Positions 6,281-12,556 of a stretch of 12,556 nt of DNA are shown in pieces. Numbering within the stretch: position 1 is the first letter of the stretch; the number at the start of each line of letters is the position of its first letter. A model generated the notes under the pieces. It was not told the origin of the DNA. It searched no databases and worked only from the letters and a program-made list of their open reading frames with translations. Both the position numbers and the translations under genes were made by a program. Source of the stretch: an uncultured Lachnospiraceae bacterium (GTDB lineage: Bacteria; Bacillota; Clostridia; Lachnospirales; Lachnospiraceae); assembly GCA_910577065.1 (NCBI GenBank), contig CAJTLD010000001.1, positions 18,327 through 30,882 of the forward strand. Reading direction: 5' to 3'.

Positions 6281-7654
6281 ATGGAAGAAATACGCAAAAA
6301 AACCATTAAAGGTATTAAAATCCGCTCTTTGAACCTGATTATGCTGTCTGTTTCCTGTATTCTGTACATACTCCTGATCTGCACTACGATTCAGTCCATG
6401 CGCAGATACGACAATATGGTGTCCACCACCAACCAGCACATTGCCTGTGAAGAAATCATCTCCCTTGTGGCAAACGGCTCCAACTACCTAACAGAACAGG
6501 TACGGCTTTATACGATGACCTTTGACACGAAGCATCTGGACAACTATTTTACGGAAGCCTATACCACACGGCGCAGGGATACCGCGTTGGAAAAACTCAA
6601 AGAGTACCACACGGACGGCAGCGTATACGCCTATCTTTCATCAGCGCTTGAAAATTCCAACCAACTGATGGAACACGAAATTTATGCTATGAAGCTGATT
6701 TCCACCGCGCAGAAGCAGGATACGGCGGCTCTGCACGAAAATATTCAGAACATGGCGCTTCAAACGGCAGATCAAAATCTGTCTGCGGAAGAGATGACCG
6801 AAAAAGCCCGCGATCTGGTTTTTGGCCCGGACTATCAGGCCGCCAAAGCCGACATTATGGACGATATCGATTACTTTGTAGACAGCGTAATTGAACACAC
6901 CCAGCAAAACCAGACCGAAAGTTCCCTGGTATTGAAGCGATCCCTGGTGCGCCAGCAGGTTTTAATTAGCATCCTGTTTGTAGAAAACCTGATTATTTTT
7001 TTCCTGATCATCCGGCTGATTATAAACCCGTTACAGGTTTATGTCAAAAATATCAAAGAAGACAAGCGGCTGGAATTTGTCGGTTCATACGAATTTAAAT
7101 ATCTGGCTCTGACTTACAATAATATTTTCGAACTAAACGCCGCCAATGAGCTTTCCCTGCGGCACCAGGCGGAACACGATCCGCTGACTGGGCTTATTAA
7201 CCGGGGCGCATTTGAACATTTAAGGCAGCTTTTTGCGGCCAAACAAAGCCCGCTTGCCTTTCTGATTGTTGACGTGGACAAATTCAAACAGGTAAACGAC
7301 GGTTATGGGCATGAAATGGGCGACCGCGCCCTGCAGAAAGTAGCGCATCTTCTGGAAGACAGTTTTCGTTCCACCGACTTCCCGGCCAGAATCGGCGGAG
7401 ATGAATTTGCCGTTATTTTAACCGATCTGACGGCAAACCCAAAAGATCTGGTGCTTTCTAAAATCAACGCCATCAACCGCACCCTGCAGAACCCGTCTGA
7501 TGATCTCCCCGCTCTGTCTTTAAGCGTGGGAGGCGCATATTCCGAAGTAGGTTTTACGGATGATCTCTACAAAAAAGCAGACGCCGCGCTCTACCAGGTC
7601 AAAGAAAACGGCCGCTGCCGCTTTTATGATGAAGCTTCCGATCATATCGAATAA
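6281..7654 (+). CDS. Membrane-bound diguanylate cyclase (GGDEF) with extracellular sensor region
   Basis: A 457-residue protein predicted to make cyclic di-GMP from two GTP. Membrane helix 1 spans about 18-36, followed by a mostly helical outside region of about 190 residues, and helix 2 spans about 227-247. A short HAMP-like linker (about 249-285, with NP at 249-250 and YEFKYLALTYNN) leads into the GGDEF domain (about 297-450). The domain has DPLTGLINR (300-308), metal-binding Asp331 in VDVDKFK, an intact GGDEF (372-376), and an inhibitory RxxD site, RSTD (363-366), five residues before it. The enzyme should therefore be active and feedback-inhibited. No EAL domain is present. The sensor region is not one I recognise. 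CGGAGG (6268-6273) is seven bases before the start. It lies just after the glycan operon, so cyclic di-GMP may relate to surface-polymer production, but this is only positional. Confidence 0.9.
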   Translation: MEEIRKKTIKGIKIRSLNLIMLSVSCILYILLICTTIQSMRRYDNMVSTTNQHIACEEIISLVANGSNYLTEQVRLYTMTFDTKHLDNYFTEAYTTRRRDTALEKLKEYHTDGSVYAYLSSALENSNQLMEHEIYAMKLISTAQKQDTAALHENIQNMALQTADQNLSAEEMTEKARDLVFGPDYQAAKADIMDDIDYFVDSVIEHTQQNQTESSLVLKRSLVRQQVLISILFVENLIIFFLIIRLIINPLQVYVKNIKEDKRLEFVGSYEFKYLALTYNNIFELNAANELSLRHQAEHDPLTGLINRGAFEHLRQLFAAKQSPLAFLIVDVDKFKQVNDGYGHEMGDRALQKVAHLLEDSFRSTDFPARIGGDEFAVILTDLTANPKDLVLSKINAINRTLQNPSDDLPALSLSVGGAYSEVGFTDDLYKKADAALYQVKENGRCRFYDEASDHIE

Positions 7655-7664
7655 CGCAAAAAAT

Positions 7665-7712
7665 TACCCGTCCGGACATAAGTTTTATTCCGGACGGGTA
7701 TTCTTTTCTTTT
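7665..7712. terminator. Strong bidirectional intrinsic terminator
   Basis: A perfect 12-bp stem, TACCCGTCCGGA (7665-7676) with TCCGGACGGGTA (7689-7700), encloses a 12-base loop that can itself pair ATAA/TTAT. On the + strand it is followed by TTCTTTTCTTTT (7701-7712) and closes the diguanylate cyclase gene. On the - strand it is followed by a run of six T (complement of 7658-7663) and closes the TIGR04086-type gene. It is the meeting point of the two convergent transcription units. Confidence 0.92.
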
Positions 7713-7728
7713 ATTTCCGGCCCGTTCC

Positions 7729-8109
7729 TCAGCTGACCATACCGCCCACGGTCGCAGAAGCCGTGCACAGTACCAGCGTGGTAACCAGATGCGTAATATC
7801 GCCGGAAAGTCCTTTGTAAAGCAGCAGTGATACGGCAAACAGCAGTATAAAATAGAGGGCTCCTATCAAACAGCCCCAAAGAAACTTTTTGCTTTTTGCC
7901 CTTTTTCCGATCAGGAAACCTCCCAAAAACCCGCTGATGACATATACGGCAATCAACCAGACTTTGCTTACCATTTCCCCTGGTTCAAACTGAAACAACA
8001 CCAGGGCCAAAAGCAGCAGCAAAAGCATCGTGATAAGATACATCACAAACAAGATTTTGACAAAATCCACTGCCAGCGTCCGTTCTTTTTCTTTTTCCGT
8101 TTTCTGCAT
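7729..8109 (-). CDS. TIGR04086/DUF3792-type small membrane protein
   Basis: A 126-residue protein with a charged N-terminus (MQKTEKEKERT) and four hydrophobic segments at about residues 13-36, 43-61, 70-90 and 97-123. The glycine-rich ISGFLGGFLIGKRAKSKK section between helices 2 and 3 and the four-helix plan match the TIGR04086 (YrzE-like) family of Firmicutes. Its function is unknown and I do not propose one. I chose the ATG at 8107-8109 because GGAGGGGG (complement of 8118-8125) lies eight bases upstream; an in-frame ATG at 8133 would start inside the hairpin and would place the SD within the coding region. The SD is part of the 14-bp hairpin at 8119-8151, so translation may be limited by RNA structure. 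The gene follows asnS and ends at the shared terminator. Confidence 0.75.
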   Translation of the reverse strand: MQKTEKEKERTLAVDFVKILFVMYLITMLLLLLLALVLFQFEPGEMVSKVWLIAVYVISGFLGGFLIGKRAKSKKFLWGCLIGALYFILLFAVSLLLYKGLSGDITHLVTTLVLCTASATVGGMVS

Positions 8110-8151
8110 AAAAAATTCCCCCTCCAAAATCACTATATGATTTTGGAGGGG
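8110..8151 (-). terminator. Terminator-like 14-bp hairpin after asnS that contains the next gene's SD
   Basis: CCCCTCCAAAATCA (8119-8132) and TGATTTTGGAGGGG (8138-8151) are perfect reverse complements around a five-base loop (8133-8137). Read on the - strand, the stem is followed after one G by AATTTTTT (complement of 8110-8117), which is the form of an intrinsic terminator for asnS. The distal arm of the same stem includes the GGAGGGG SD of the TIGR04086-type gene, whose ATG begins right after the T-run. Transcripts that pass the hairpin would have a buried SD. The stem is perfect and long, so the structure is well supported; its effect is inference. Confidence 0.8.
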
Positions 8152-8207
8152 AAGTTATCCCTTTTTTTTGAAATCACCGCCGTATCATTTTTCTGCCCGG
8201 CATTCTC

Positions 8208-9599
8208 TTATAATTCGCAGTTGCCCACCGTTCTTGGGAACGGCAAAACATCGCGGATATTGCTCATCCCGGTCAGATACATTACGCAGCGCTCAAAACC
8301 AAGCCCAAACCCCGCATGCCTTGCAGAGCCGTATTTACGCAGATCCAGATAAAATCCGTAATCTTCCTCGTTCAGTCCCTGTTCTTTGATTCGTTCCAGA
8401 AGCTTTCCGTAATCGTCTTCCCTCTGGCTCCCGCCGATTATTTCCCCAATTTGGGGCACCAGGCAGTCCACTGCCGCAACCGTCTTGCCGTCGTCGTTTA
8501 ATTTCATATAAAACGCTTTGATCTCCTTTGGATAATCCGTTACAAAAACGGGACGTTTAAACACTTCTTCCGTTAGGTAACGCTCATGCTCCGTCTGCAG
8601 ATCGGCTCCCCAGGAAACTTTATATTCGAATTTATCGTTGTTTTTCTCTAATAGTTCCACTGCTTCCGTATAAGTGACGCGGGCAAATTCGGAATTTGCC
8701 ACATGGTTCAAGCGGTCAATCAGCCCCTTGTCTACAAAATTATTGAAAAACTGCATTTCTTCCGGGGCATGTGAGAGCACATAGCGTATAATGTATTTCA
8801 ACATGCTCTCCGCAAGGATCATATCGTCGTTTAAGTCTGCAAACGCAATTTCCGGCTCTATCATCCAAAATTCAGCCGCATGGCGGGCGGTATTGGAATT
8901 TTCCGCCCGGAAGGTCGGCCCGAACGTGTAGATATTTTTAAATGCCATCGCATAAGTCTCGCCGTTGAGCTGGCCGCTTACCGTAAGGTTTGTGGATTTG
9001 CCGAAAAAATCTTTGGAAAAATCCGCTTCTCCCGTTTCTGTCACAGGCAGGTTCGCCGGATCAAGCGTCGTCACGCGGAACATCTCCCCGGCGCCCTCAC
9101 AGTCGCTTCCGGTAATAATCGGCGTATGCACATATACAAAATCCCGTTCCTGGAAAAATTTATGGATCGCATAAGCAATCAGGGAACGCACCCGGAAAAC
9201 CGCTTCAAACGTATTGGTTCTTGGACGCAGATGGGAAATGGTACGCAGGTATTCAAAAGTATGGCGCTTCTTCTGCAACGGGTAATCCGGCGCGCTCTCC
9301 CCCTCGATTACCACTTCCTCCGCCTGTATTTCAAACGGCTGCTTTGCCTGCGGCGTCGCGGTAAGCGTTCCGGTAACAATAATCGCCGCCCCTACGTTTA
9401 ACTTTTCCACTGCCGCAAAATTGGGCAGCGCATCATGGTATACCACCTGCAGCGGTTCAAAAAAGGTTCCGTCGTTCACCACAATAAATCCAAAATTCTT
9501 CGAACTGCGGATACTTCTGACCCATCCCCCGATGGTAACCGTTTTGTCAAAATAATCTTCTTTGCTGCGGTATAAATCCCTGATATTGATCAGTTCCAT
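8208..9599 (-). CDS. asnS: Asparaginyl-tRNA synthetase
   Basis: A 463-residue class IIb synthetase that attaches asparagine to tRNA-Asn in the cytoplasm using ATP. Residues about 15-100 form the OB-fold anticodon-binding domain, beginning VTIGGWVRS. The linker RHTFEYLRTISHLRPRT (112-128) and SDCEGAGEMF (165-174) are typical of AsnS rather than AspRS. Motif 2 is FGPTFRAENSNTARH (226-240), and motif 3 is GFGLGFERCVMYLTG (430-444) near the C-terminus. Length matches the roughly 466 residues of the E. coli enzyme. I chose ATG at 9597-9599 because GGAGGAG (complement of 9608-9614) is eight bases upstream; the ATG at 9617 would include the SD in the frame. It follows the trigger-factor-like lipoprotein gene by 24 bases on the same strand, so the two are probably co-transcribed. 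Confidence 0.97.
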   Translation of the reverse strand: MELINIRDLYRSKEDYFDKTVTIGGWVRSIRSSKNFGFIVVNDGTFFEPLQVVYHDALPNFAAVEKLNVGAAIIVTGTLTATPQAKQPFEIQAEEVVIEGESAPDYPLQKKRHTFEYLRTISHLRPRTNTFEAVFRVRSLIAYAIHKFFQERDFVYVHTPIITGSDCEGAGEMFRVTTLDPANLPVTETGEADFSKDFFGKSTNLTVSGQLNGETYAMAFKNIYTFGPTFRAENSNTARHAAEFWMIEPEIAFADLNDDMILAESMLKYIIRYVLSHAPEEMQFFNNFVDKGLIDRLNHVANSEFARVTYTEAVELLEKNNDKFEYKVSWGADLQTEHERYLTEEVFKRPVFVTDYPKEIKAFYMKLNDDGKTVAAVDCLVPQIGEIIGGSQREDDYGKLLERIKEQGLNEEDYGFYLDLRKYGSARHAGFGLGFERCVMYLTGMSNIRDVLPFPRTVGNCEL

Positions 9600-9623
9600 A
9601 TCCTTTTCTCCTCCCATCCCGTA

Positions 9624-10841
9624 TTATTTTTCCGTGCTTTCGAGCTCTTGCGTATCCTCCGGTTCCTCAGCTTTGTCGTAATTGATCGTCGCGTTTTCCA
9701 CAACCAGATCGCATGCCTTATTGTCCACATAAATCTGCTGCATATACGCTTCTCCGGCCGCAGTGTCGGAACCATAGTTTGAATAAACGTCCTCGGCCGT
9801 TGCAAAACCGCCGTTTTTCATAATGTTGTTTACATATTCGTCAAAGCCTTCGTTATCAAACGTAAGCTTTTCTTTTTTGGCAATCGCTTCAAAAATAAGT
9901 TCCTGTTTCAAACTTGTCTCGATAGAACTTCTGCTCTGGTTCTCAAAATCTTCCTGCGTCATATTATAGTTGGACTGCAGAAATTCCTCCAGGCTTGTCC
10001 CATCCGTACAGTACTGCTTTTCAAAACTCTGCACATAAGTTTTCAGCCTTGACTCCAAAAGCCCTTCGGGCATGCCGTCCACCGTGCACCGTTCAGACAG
10101 TACGTTGATAATTTCAGCGCGGATATCGGATTCGCGTTTTGCTTCGGTTTCCTGCTCCAGATAGGAACGGATATCGGAATAAAACGCATCCACGCTTTCC
10201 GCGGAAAAATTTTCTTTGACAAACGCGTCGTCCATATCTGCCGCCGTTACTTTTTTCTGGATGGCGTTTATGGTAAAGGTAAACGTCGCTTTTTGCCCTT
10301 TTAACTCTTCCGAAGTGTAGTCCTCCGGAAACGTTACGTCCCAATCGACCGTTTCCCCGACTTTGGCTCCGATAAGCCCGTCGGAAAACCCTTCGATAAA
10401 ACCGCCGCTGCCCATCGTCGGATTGGAATTTGTGGCTGTGTCAATCAACTGGTTTTCAGCCGAACCGCCTTCAAAAGCCTCCCCGTCTTTTTTGCCGACA
10501 TAATTTACATCTACAACGTCGCCTTTTTCTACAACGGTTTTGGTTTCATCCGGTACATACGGCTTATAATAGTAAATCATCTGATCCACATATTCGTTTA
10601 CCTTTTCGTCCGTCACCTGATAATCCGCTTCTTTGAGGCTGATTTCTATATTCATATAATCCCCTAATGTGACAAAATCATCCACATTATAAGAAACTTC
10701 TGCGCCCGCCTGCGCCGCTTCCGTACTTTCGGACAATACGGCTTCCGTATCCGCAGAGCCGTTGCCGTCTTTGTTCCCGCAGCCTGCCGCCGCTGCCGCT
10801 GCCATGCACACACATAAAAATACTACTGTTTTTCTCTTCAT
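9624..10841 (-). CDS. Trigger-factor-like FKBP peptidyl-prolyl isomerase lipoprotein
   Basis: A 405-residue exported chaperone/foldase candidate. The N-terminus has a lipoprotein signal: basic MKRK, a hydrophobic stretch, and AAGC with the lipidated Cys21. A low-complexity linker (22-50) precedes an FKBP-like domain at about 104-197, with VVDVNYVGKKDG, FEGG, GSGGFIEGFSDGLIGAKVGE and ATFTFTINAIQKK. Residues about 198-370 resemble the helical C-terminal domain of trigger factor; the ribosome-binding N-terminal domain is missing. This suggests a surface-anchored relative of trigger factor that helps fold secreted proteins outside the membrane. The FKBP part carries extra residues around 131-142 (LIDTATNSNPTM) compared with the usual compact loop. 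AGAGG (complement of 10849-10853) precedes the start closely. It leads a two-gene unit with asnS. Domain assignment is firm; the client proteins are unknown. Confidence 0.85.
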   Translation of the reverse strand: MKRKTVVFLCVCMAAAAAAGCGNKDGNGSADTEAVLSESTEAAQAGAEVSYNVDDFVTLGDYMNIEISLKEADYQVTDEKVNEYVDQMIYYYKPYVPDETKTVVEKGDVVDVNYVGKKDGEAFEGGSAENQLIDTATNSNPTMGSGGFIEGFSDGLIGAKVGETVDWDVTFPEDYTSEELKGQKATFTFTINAIQKKVTAADMDDAFVKENFSAESVDAFYSDIRSYLEQETEAKRESDIRAEIINVLSERCTVDGMPEGLLESRLKTYVQSFEKQYCTDGTSLEEFLQSNYNMTQEDFENQSRSSIETSLKQELIFEAIAKKEKLTFDNEGFDEYVNNIMKNGGFATAEDVYSNYGSDTAAGEAYMQQIYVDNKACDLVVENATINYDKAEEPEDTQELESTEK

Positions 10842-10882
10842 TTTATACCTCTCATATTCGTAAATATTTGAACAATAATACT

Positions 10883-10911
10883 AAGATACCACATTTCCCC
10901 GGAAATGAAAA
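10883..10911 (-). promoter_or_regulatory. Promoter of the trigger-factor-like lipoprotein gene and asnS
   Basis: On the - strand, -35-like TTTTCA (complement of 10906-10911, four of six consensus positions) is separated by 17 bases from -10-like TATCTT (complement of 10883-10888). TGG directly precedes the -10, giving an extended -10. The predicted start is about 35 bases before the lipoprotein's ATG. A 16-bp dyad fills most of the spacer. Confidence 0.55.
10892..10907. promoter_or_regulatory. 16-bp dyad, operator candidate between divergent promoters
   Basis: CATTTCC (10892-10898) and GGAAATG (10901-10907) are perfect 7-bp inverted arms around CC. The dyad occupies the -35/-10 spacer of the leftward promoter and lies 12 bases upstream of the -35 of the rightward one. 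This is a position where a dimeric repressor could block the leftward promoter and influence the other. A short RNA hairpin is less likely because the site is upstream of the expected leftward start. Confidence 0.5.
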
Positions 10912-10918
10912 GGTTTTA

Positions 10919-10947
10919 TTGCTTTTTCTTTCAATCAATGATACAAT
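10919..10947 (+). promoter_or_regulatory. Promoter of the small membrane-anchored protein gene
   Basis: TTGCTT (10919-10924) is followed by a 17-base spacer and TACAAT (10942-10947), with TGA just before the -10. The -10 matches the consensus at five of six positions. It points away from the lipoprotein promoter, so the 110-base gap holds a back-to-back pair. Confidence 0.6.
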
Positions 10948-10988
10948 ATAGCTTGGATTGATACAGACAACAAAGGAGGAGAGCAATC

Positions 10989-11462
10989 GTGTCACCCATT
11001 ACCATTGTATTACTGGTTATTCTGGCAATTTTAATCATTGGCCTTGTCGTTCTATATTTTATAGGAAAAAAAATGCAAAAGAAACAGGAAGAACAGCAGG
11101 CGCAGATCAAAGCCTCTGCCCAATCCGTTTCCATGCTTATCATTGACAAGAAAAAAATGAAAATGAAAGACGCAGGCCTTCCGCCGGCCATACTGGCTCA
11201 AACGCCCAGGCTGATGCGCGGATCCAAAATCCCTGTTGTGAAAGCAAAAGCAGGCCCCAAAATTATGACTTTTATCTGCGACGCCGAAATCTTTGATTCT
11301 ATTCCGGTCAAAAAAGAAGTTCGCGCCATTGTCAGCGGGCTTTATATTACCTCTGTAAAAGGGCTGCACGGCTCCATTACCCCTGCGGCTCCCGCCAAAA
11401 AAGGCTTCCGCGCCAAACTGCGGCAGAAGTATCAGGAAGCCAAAGCCAAACTAGACAAATAG
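10989..11462 (+). CDS. Small membrane-anchored protein of unknown function
   Basis: A 157-residue protein starting with GTG; AGGAGG (10974-10979) lies nine bases upstream and supports that start. Residues 4-25 form one membrane helix. A charged, Lys/Gln-rich stretch (27-43) follows, possibly a short coiled coil. The soluble, probably cytoplasmic part has a compact segment SKIPVVKAKAGPKIMTFICD (79-98) and FDSIPVKKEVRAIVSGLYI (102-120), which read like conserved core strands, with a single Cys97. The C-terminus (131-157) is basic and rich in Ala/Lys. I do not recognise a named family and give no function. It is a single-gene unit with its own promoter and terminator, divergent from the lipoprotein/asnS unit. 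Confidence 0.75.
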   Translation: MSPITIVLLVILAILIIGLVVLYFIGKKMQKKQEEQQAQIKASAQSVSMLIIDKKKMKMKDAGLPPAILAQTPRLMRGSKIPVVKAKAGPKIMTFICDAEIFDSIPVKKEVRAIVSGLYITSVKGLHGSITPAAPAKKGFRAKLRQKYQEAKAKLDK

Positions 11463-11488
11463 AATCCTGCATTGCAGGATTCTTTTTT
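11461..11488 (+). terminator. Intrinsic terminator of the small membrane-anchored protein gene
   Basis: AGAATCCTGC (11461-11470) pairs perfectly with GCAGGATTCT (11474-11483) across a three-base loop, followed by TTTTT (11484-11488). The left arm begins within the stop codon of the upstream gene. The converging DUF1934 gene ends at 11487, so its transcript also runs into this stem, but the T-run on that side is poor. Confidence 0.88.
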
Positions 11489-11942
11489 ACGAACAAATAT
11501 GAAAATCTGCGCTGTCTTTTGACCGGATCGCCATCCGGATATTGCAGTTTGCCAGATGCTCGTAATTCAGTTCCAAGGAATAATCCACATGAACCGAAAT
11601 ATCGTTTTCCCTCTCCCGGATCCGGATATCCTTTGCATGAATCCCAAGCATCAGGTTGCCAAACGGGGTATCATAACAGGTCACATTTTTCCGGTTTTTT
11701 TCGAAAGTCATATGTACGTTTGCAACCCCCCGTTTGATAATGTCCACACAACCGTCCTGCAGCTTGATAATATTCTTCGTCGTACCGTCAAAGCCTTCTA
11801 TCACTTCGTCGTAAATTACATAATGCTTATCGTTCTTTTTGTAATAATCGCCTGCCGTAATTACCTCAACCGGTTCGGAATCCCCCTCTTGCTGCTGCGT
11901 AAACTGCATACCTCTGATTGTTACCAATACGTCTTTTGTCAT
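11487..11942 (-). CDS. DUF1934 (YwiB-like) beta-barrel protein
   Basis: A 151-residue soluble protein matching the DUF1934 pattern: MTKDVLVTIRGMQFT at the N-terminus, GDYYKKNDKHYVIYDE (31-46), TTKNIIKL (54-61) and a long series of beta strands to the end, including the conserved TPFGNLMLGI (92-101) and VHVDYSLELN (117-126). The family forms a small calycin-like barrel whose function is not established. I chose ATG at 11940-11942 because AGGAGA (complement of 11951-11956) is eight bases upstream; the in-frame ATG at 12005 has no SD and would run through the promoter and SD. It follows spoIIR on the same strand by 82 bases and has its own promoter in that gap. In B. subtilis ywiB is next to argS; that neighbour is not visible here. 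Confidence 0.88.
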   Translation of the reverse strand: MTKDVLVTIRGMQFTQQQEGDSEPVEVITAGDYYKKNDKHYVIYDEVIEGFDGTTKNIIKLQDGCVDIIKRGVANVHMTFEKNRKNVTCYDTPFGNLMLGIHAKDIRIRERENDISVHVDYSLELNYEHLANCNIRMAIRSKDSADFHICS

Positions 11943-11976
11943 ATGTAATCTCTCCTGTTTGATTTGTCTTACTTTA

Positions 11977-12005
11977 ATTATAGATGATTTAGGAGAGAAA
12001 TGCAA
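11977..12005 (-). promoter_or_regulatory. Promoter of the DUF1934 gene
   Basis: On the - strand, TTGCAT (complement of 12000-12005) is separated by exactly 17 bases from a perfect TATAAT (complement of 11977-11982). Transcription would begin near 11970, giving a leader of about 28 bases. The spacer contains TCTCTCCT (complement of 11991-11998), the reverse complement of the gene's own SD region at 11949-11956. Confidence 0.65.
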
Positions 12006-12024
12006 TTGTCCTATTTATGGAAGC

Positions 12025-12556
12025 TTACCAAAATTTCAGATATTTAAAGCCCACTTTGATTTTTCCTTCCGCCACAATCTCCGCGTACTCTTCTTCTGTC
12101 AGCACTGCTTTTAATTCCTTCTTTGCGTCTTCGTCCACAACCTCGTACACGCTGTTCGCAAAACACAAGTTCGGGTACATCACGCACCACCAGTTTTCAC
12201 CGGCGCCCTCCCCGATTACGACGTTTAGAGCGCGGTAAGTCCCGCCCGGAAACGTATAACCTCCATACGTTTTTTCCGGAAATCCGCAGTCTTTGACCAT
12301 GGCTTTTACCGGATAATCATATCCTTCGGCCAGAATGGCCTCTCTTGCACATTCCTCAATCTTGGGCAGACGTTTCTTTACTTCCTGTTCACATTCTTTT
12401 AACCCATCCACGCCGCTTAGTTCTGTCCCAAGATATGCCCCAATCTGATCCCGTACTTTTTTCTTTAATTCCTGGTCGTCTTTCGTATCGCTGTTGGCTA
12501 TTACATGGAAACGCAGTATACGCCCGGCAATCCCCTCCTGCAGTTTATGGCTGCGG
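12025..12556 (-). CDS. spoIIR: Stage II sporulation protein R, partial (N-terminus beyond the window edge)
   Basis: The last 176 residues of SpoIIR, the forespore-made secreted signal that triggers SpoIIGA to process pro-sigma-E in the mother cell. The frame is open from the window edge and includes the hallmark LRFHVIANSD followed by DDQELKKKVRD, then a Gly-rich middle (YGGYTFPGGTYRALNVVIGEG) and the signature NWWCVMYPNLCF near the C-terminus. A GTG at 12411 could look like a start, but the conserved core lies upstream of it, so it is internal. The missing part would be the short N-terminal signal or membrane segment; B. subtilis SpoIIR has about 224 residues. No clear terminator follows. 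The gene places the organism among endospore formers. Confidence 0.95.
   Translation of the reverse strand, partial: RSHKLQEGIAGRILRFHVIANSDTKDDQELKKKVRDQIGAYLGTELSGVDGLKECEQEVKKRLPKIEECAREAILAEGYDYPVKAMVKDCGFPEKTYGGYTFPGGTYRALNVVIGEGAGENWWCVMYPNLCFANSVYEVVDEDAKKELKAVLTEEEYAEIVAEGKIKVGFKYLKFW

Noticed and set aside
8119..8151. The 14-bp dyad as a mobile-element end or plain operator
   Set aside because: No second copy or target duplication is visible, and the T-run plus position after asnS fit a terminator better.
8880..9401. Long + strand open frame opposite asnS
   Set aside because: It is antisense to an unmistakable asnS, has no SD, and its translation shows no family pattern.
11556..11948. 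+ strand open frame opposite the DUF1934 gene
   Set aside because: The opposite strand has a family match, an SD and a promoter; this frame has none.
12025..12411. A short complete gene starting at GTG 12411
   Set aside because: The frame stays open to the window edge and the upstream residues contain the SpoIIR hallmark motif.

Overview
The window looks like chromosomal DNA from an anaerobic, spore-forming member of the Clostridia, most likely the Lachnospiraceae. This rests on the SpoIIR sporulation protein at the right edge, the DUF1934 and TIGR04086-type small proteins, strong Firmicutes-style Shine-Dalgarno (SD) sites, a lipoprotein related to trigger factor, and moderate base composition. 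I saw no rRNA, tRNA, CRISPR array, insertion sequence or phage gene. No species can be named from sequence alone.

Left half (1-7700, all + strand). A 421-base gene-free leader rich in inverted repeats precedes a tight run of seven genes: a DegT-type sugar aminotransferase, a Gfo/Idh/MocA sugar dehydrogenase, a small four-helix SMR/ArnE-like membrane protein, a short membrane-anchored extracellular protein, a large polytopic DUF6056/GT-C-like membrane protein, a WbpD/WlbB-like left-handed beta-helix N-acetyltransferase, and a soluble GT2 glycosyltransferase. The first, second and sixth form the oxidise / transaminate / acetylate series that makes a 3-acetamido (2,3-diacetamido) nucleotide sugar. 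The GT2, the small membrane protein and the polytopic protein have the make-lipid-carrier / flip / transfer-outside layout of a three-component glycosylation system. My reading is one operon that makes an unusual diacetamido sugar and places it on an extracellular polymer. The acceptor and the exact sugar cannot be read from the sequence. A membrane diguanylate cyclase follows with its own probable promoter and ends at a strong two-way terminator.

Right half (7701-12556, mostly - strand). Reading leftward, a divergent promoter region with a 16-bp dyad (10883-10947) drives a trigger-factor/FKBP lipoprotein followed by asnS. After asnS, a terminator-like 14-bp hairpin also contains the SD of the next gene, a TIGR04086-type membrane protein. 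In the + direction the same promoter region drives a small membrane-anchored protein of unknown function, closed by a hairpin terminator. Converging on it from the right are the end of spoIIR (cut by the window edge) and a DUF1934 gene with a good promoter in the gap between them.

The most interesting items are the compact diacetamido-sugar glycosylation cassette, the terminator hairpin that buries a downstream SD, and the structured leader ahead of the cassette.
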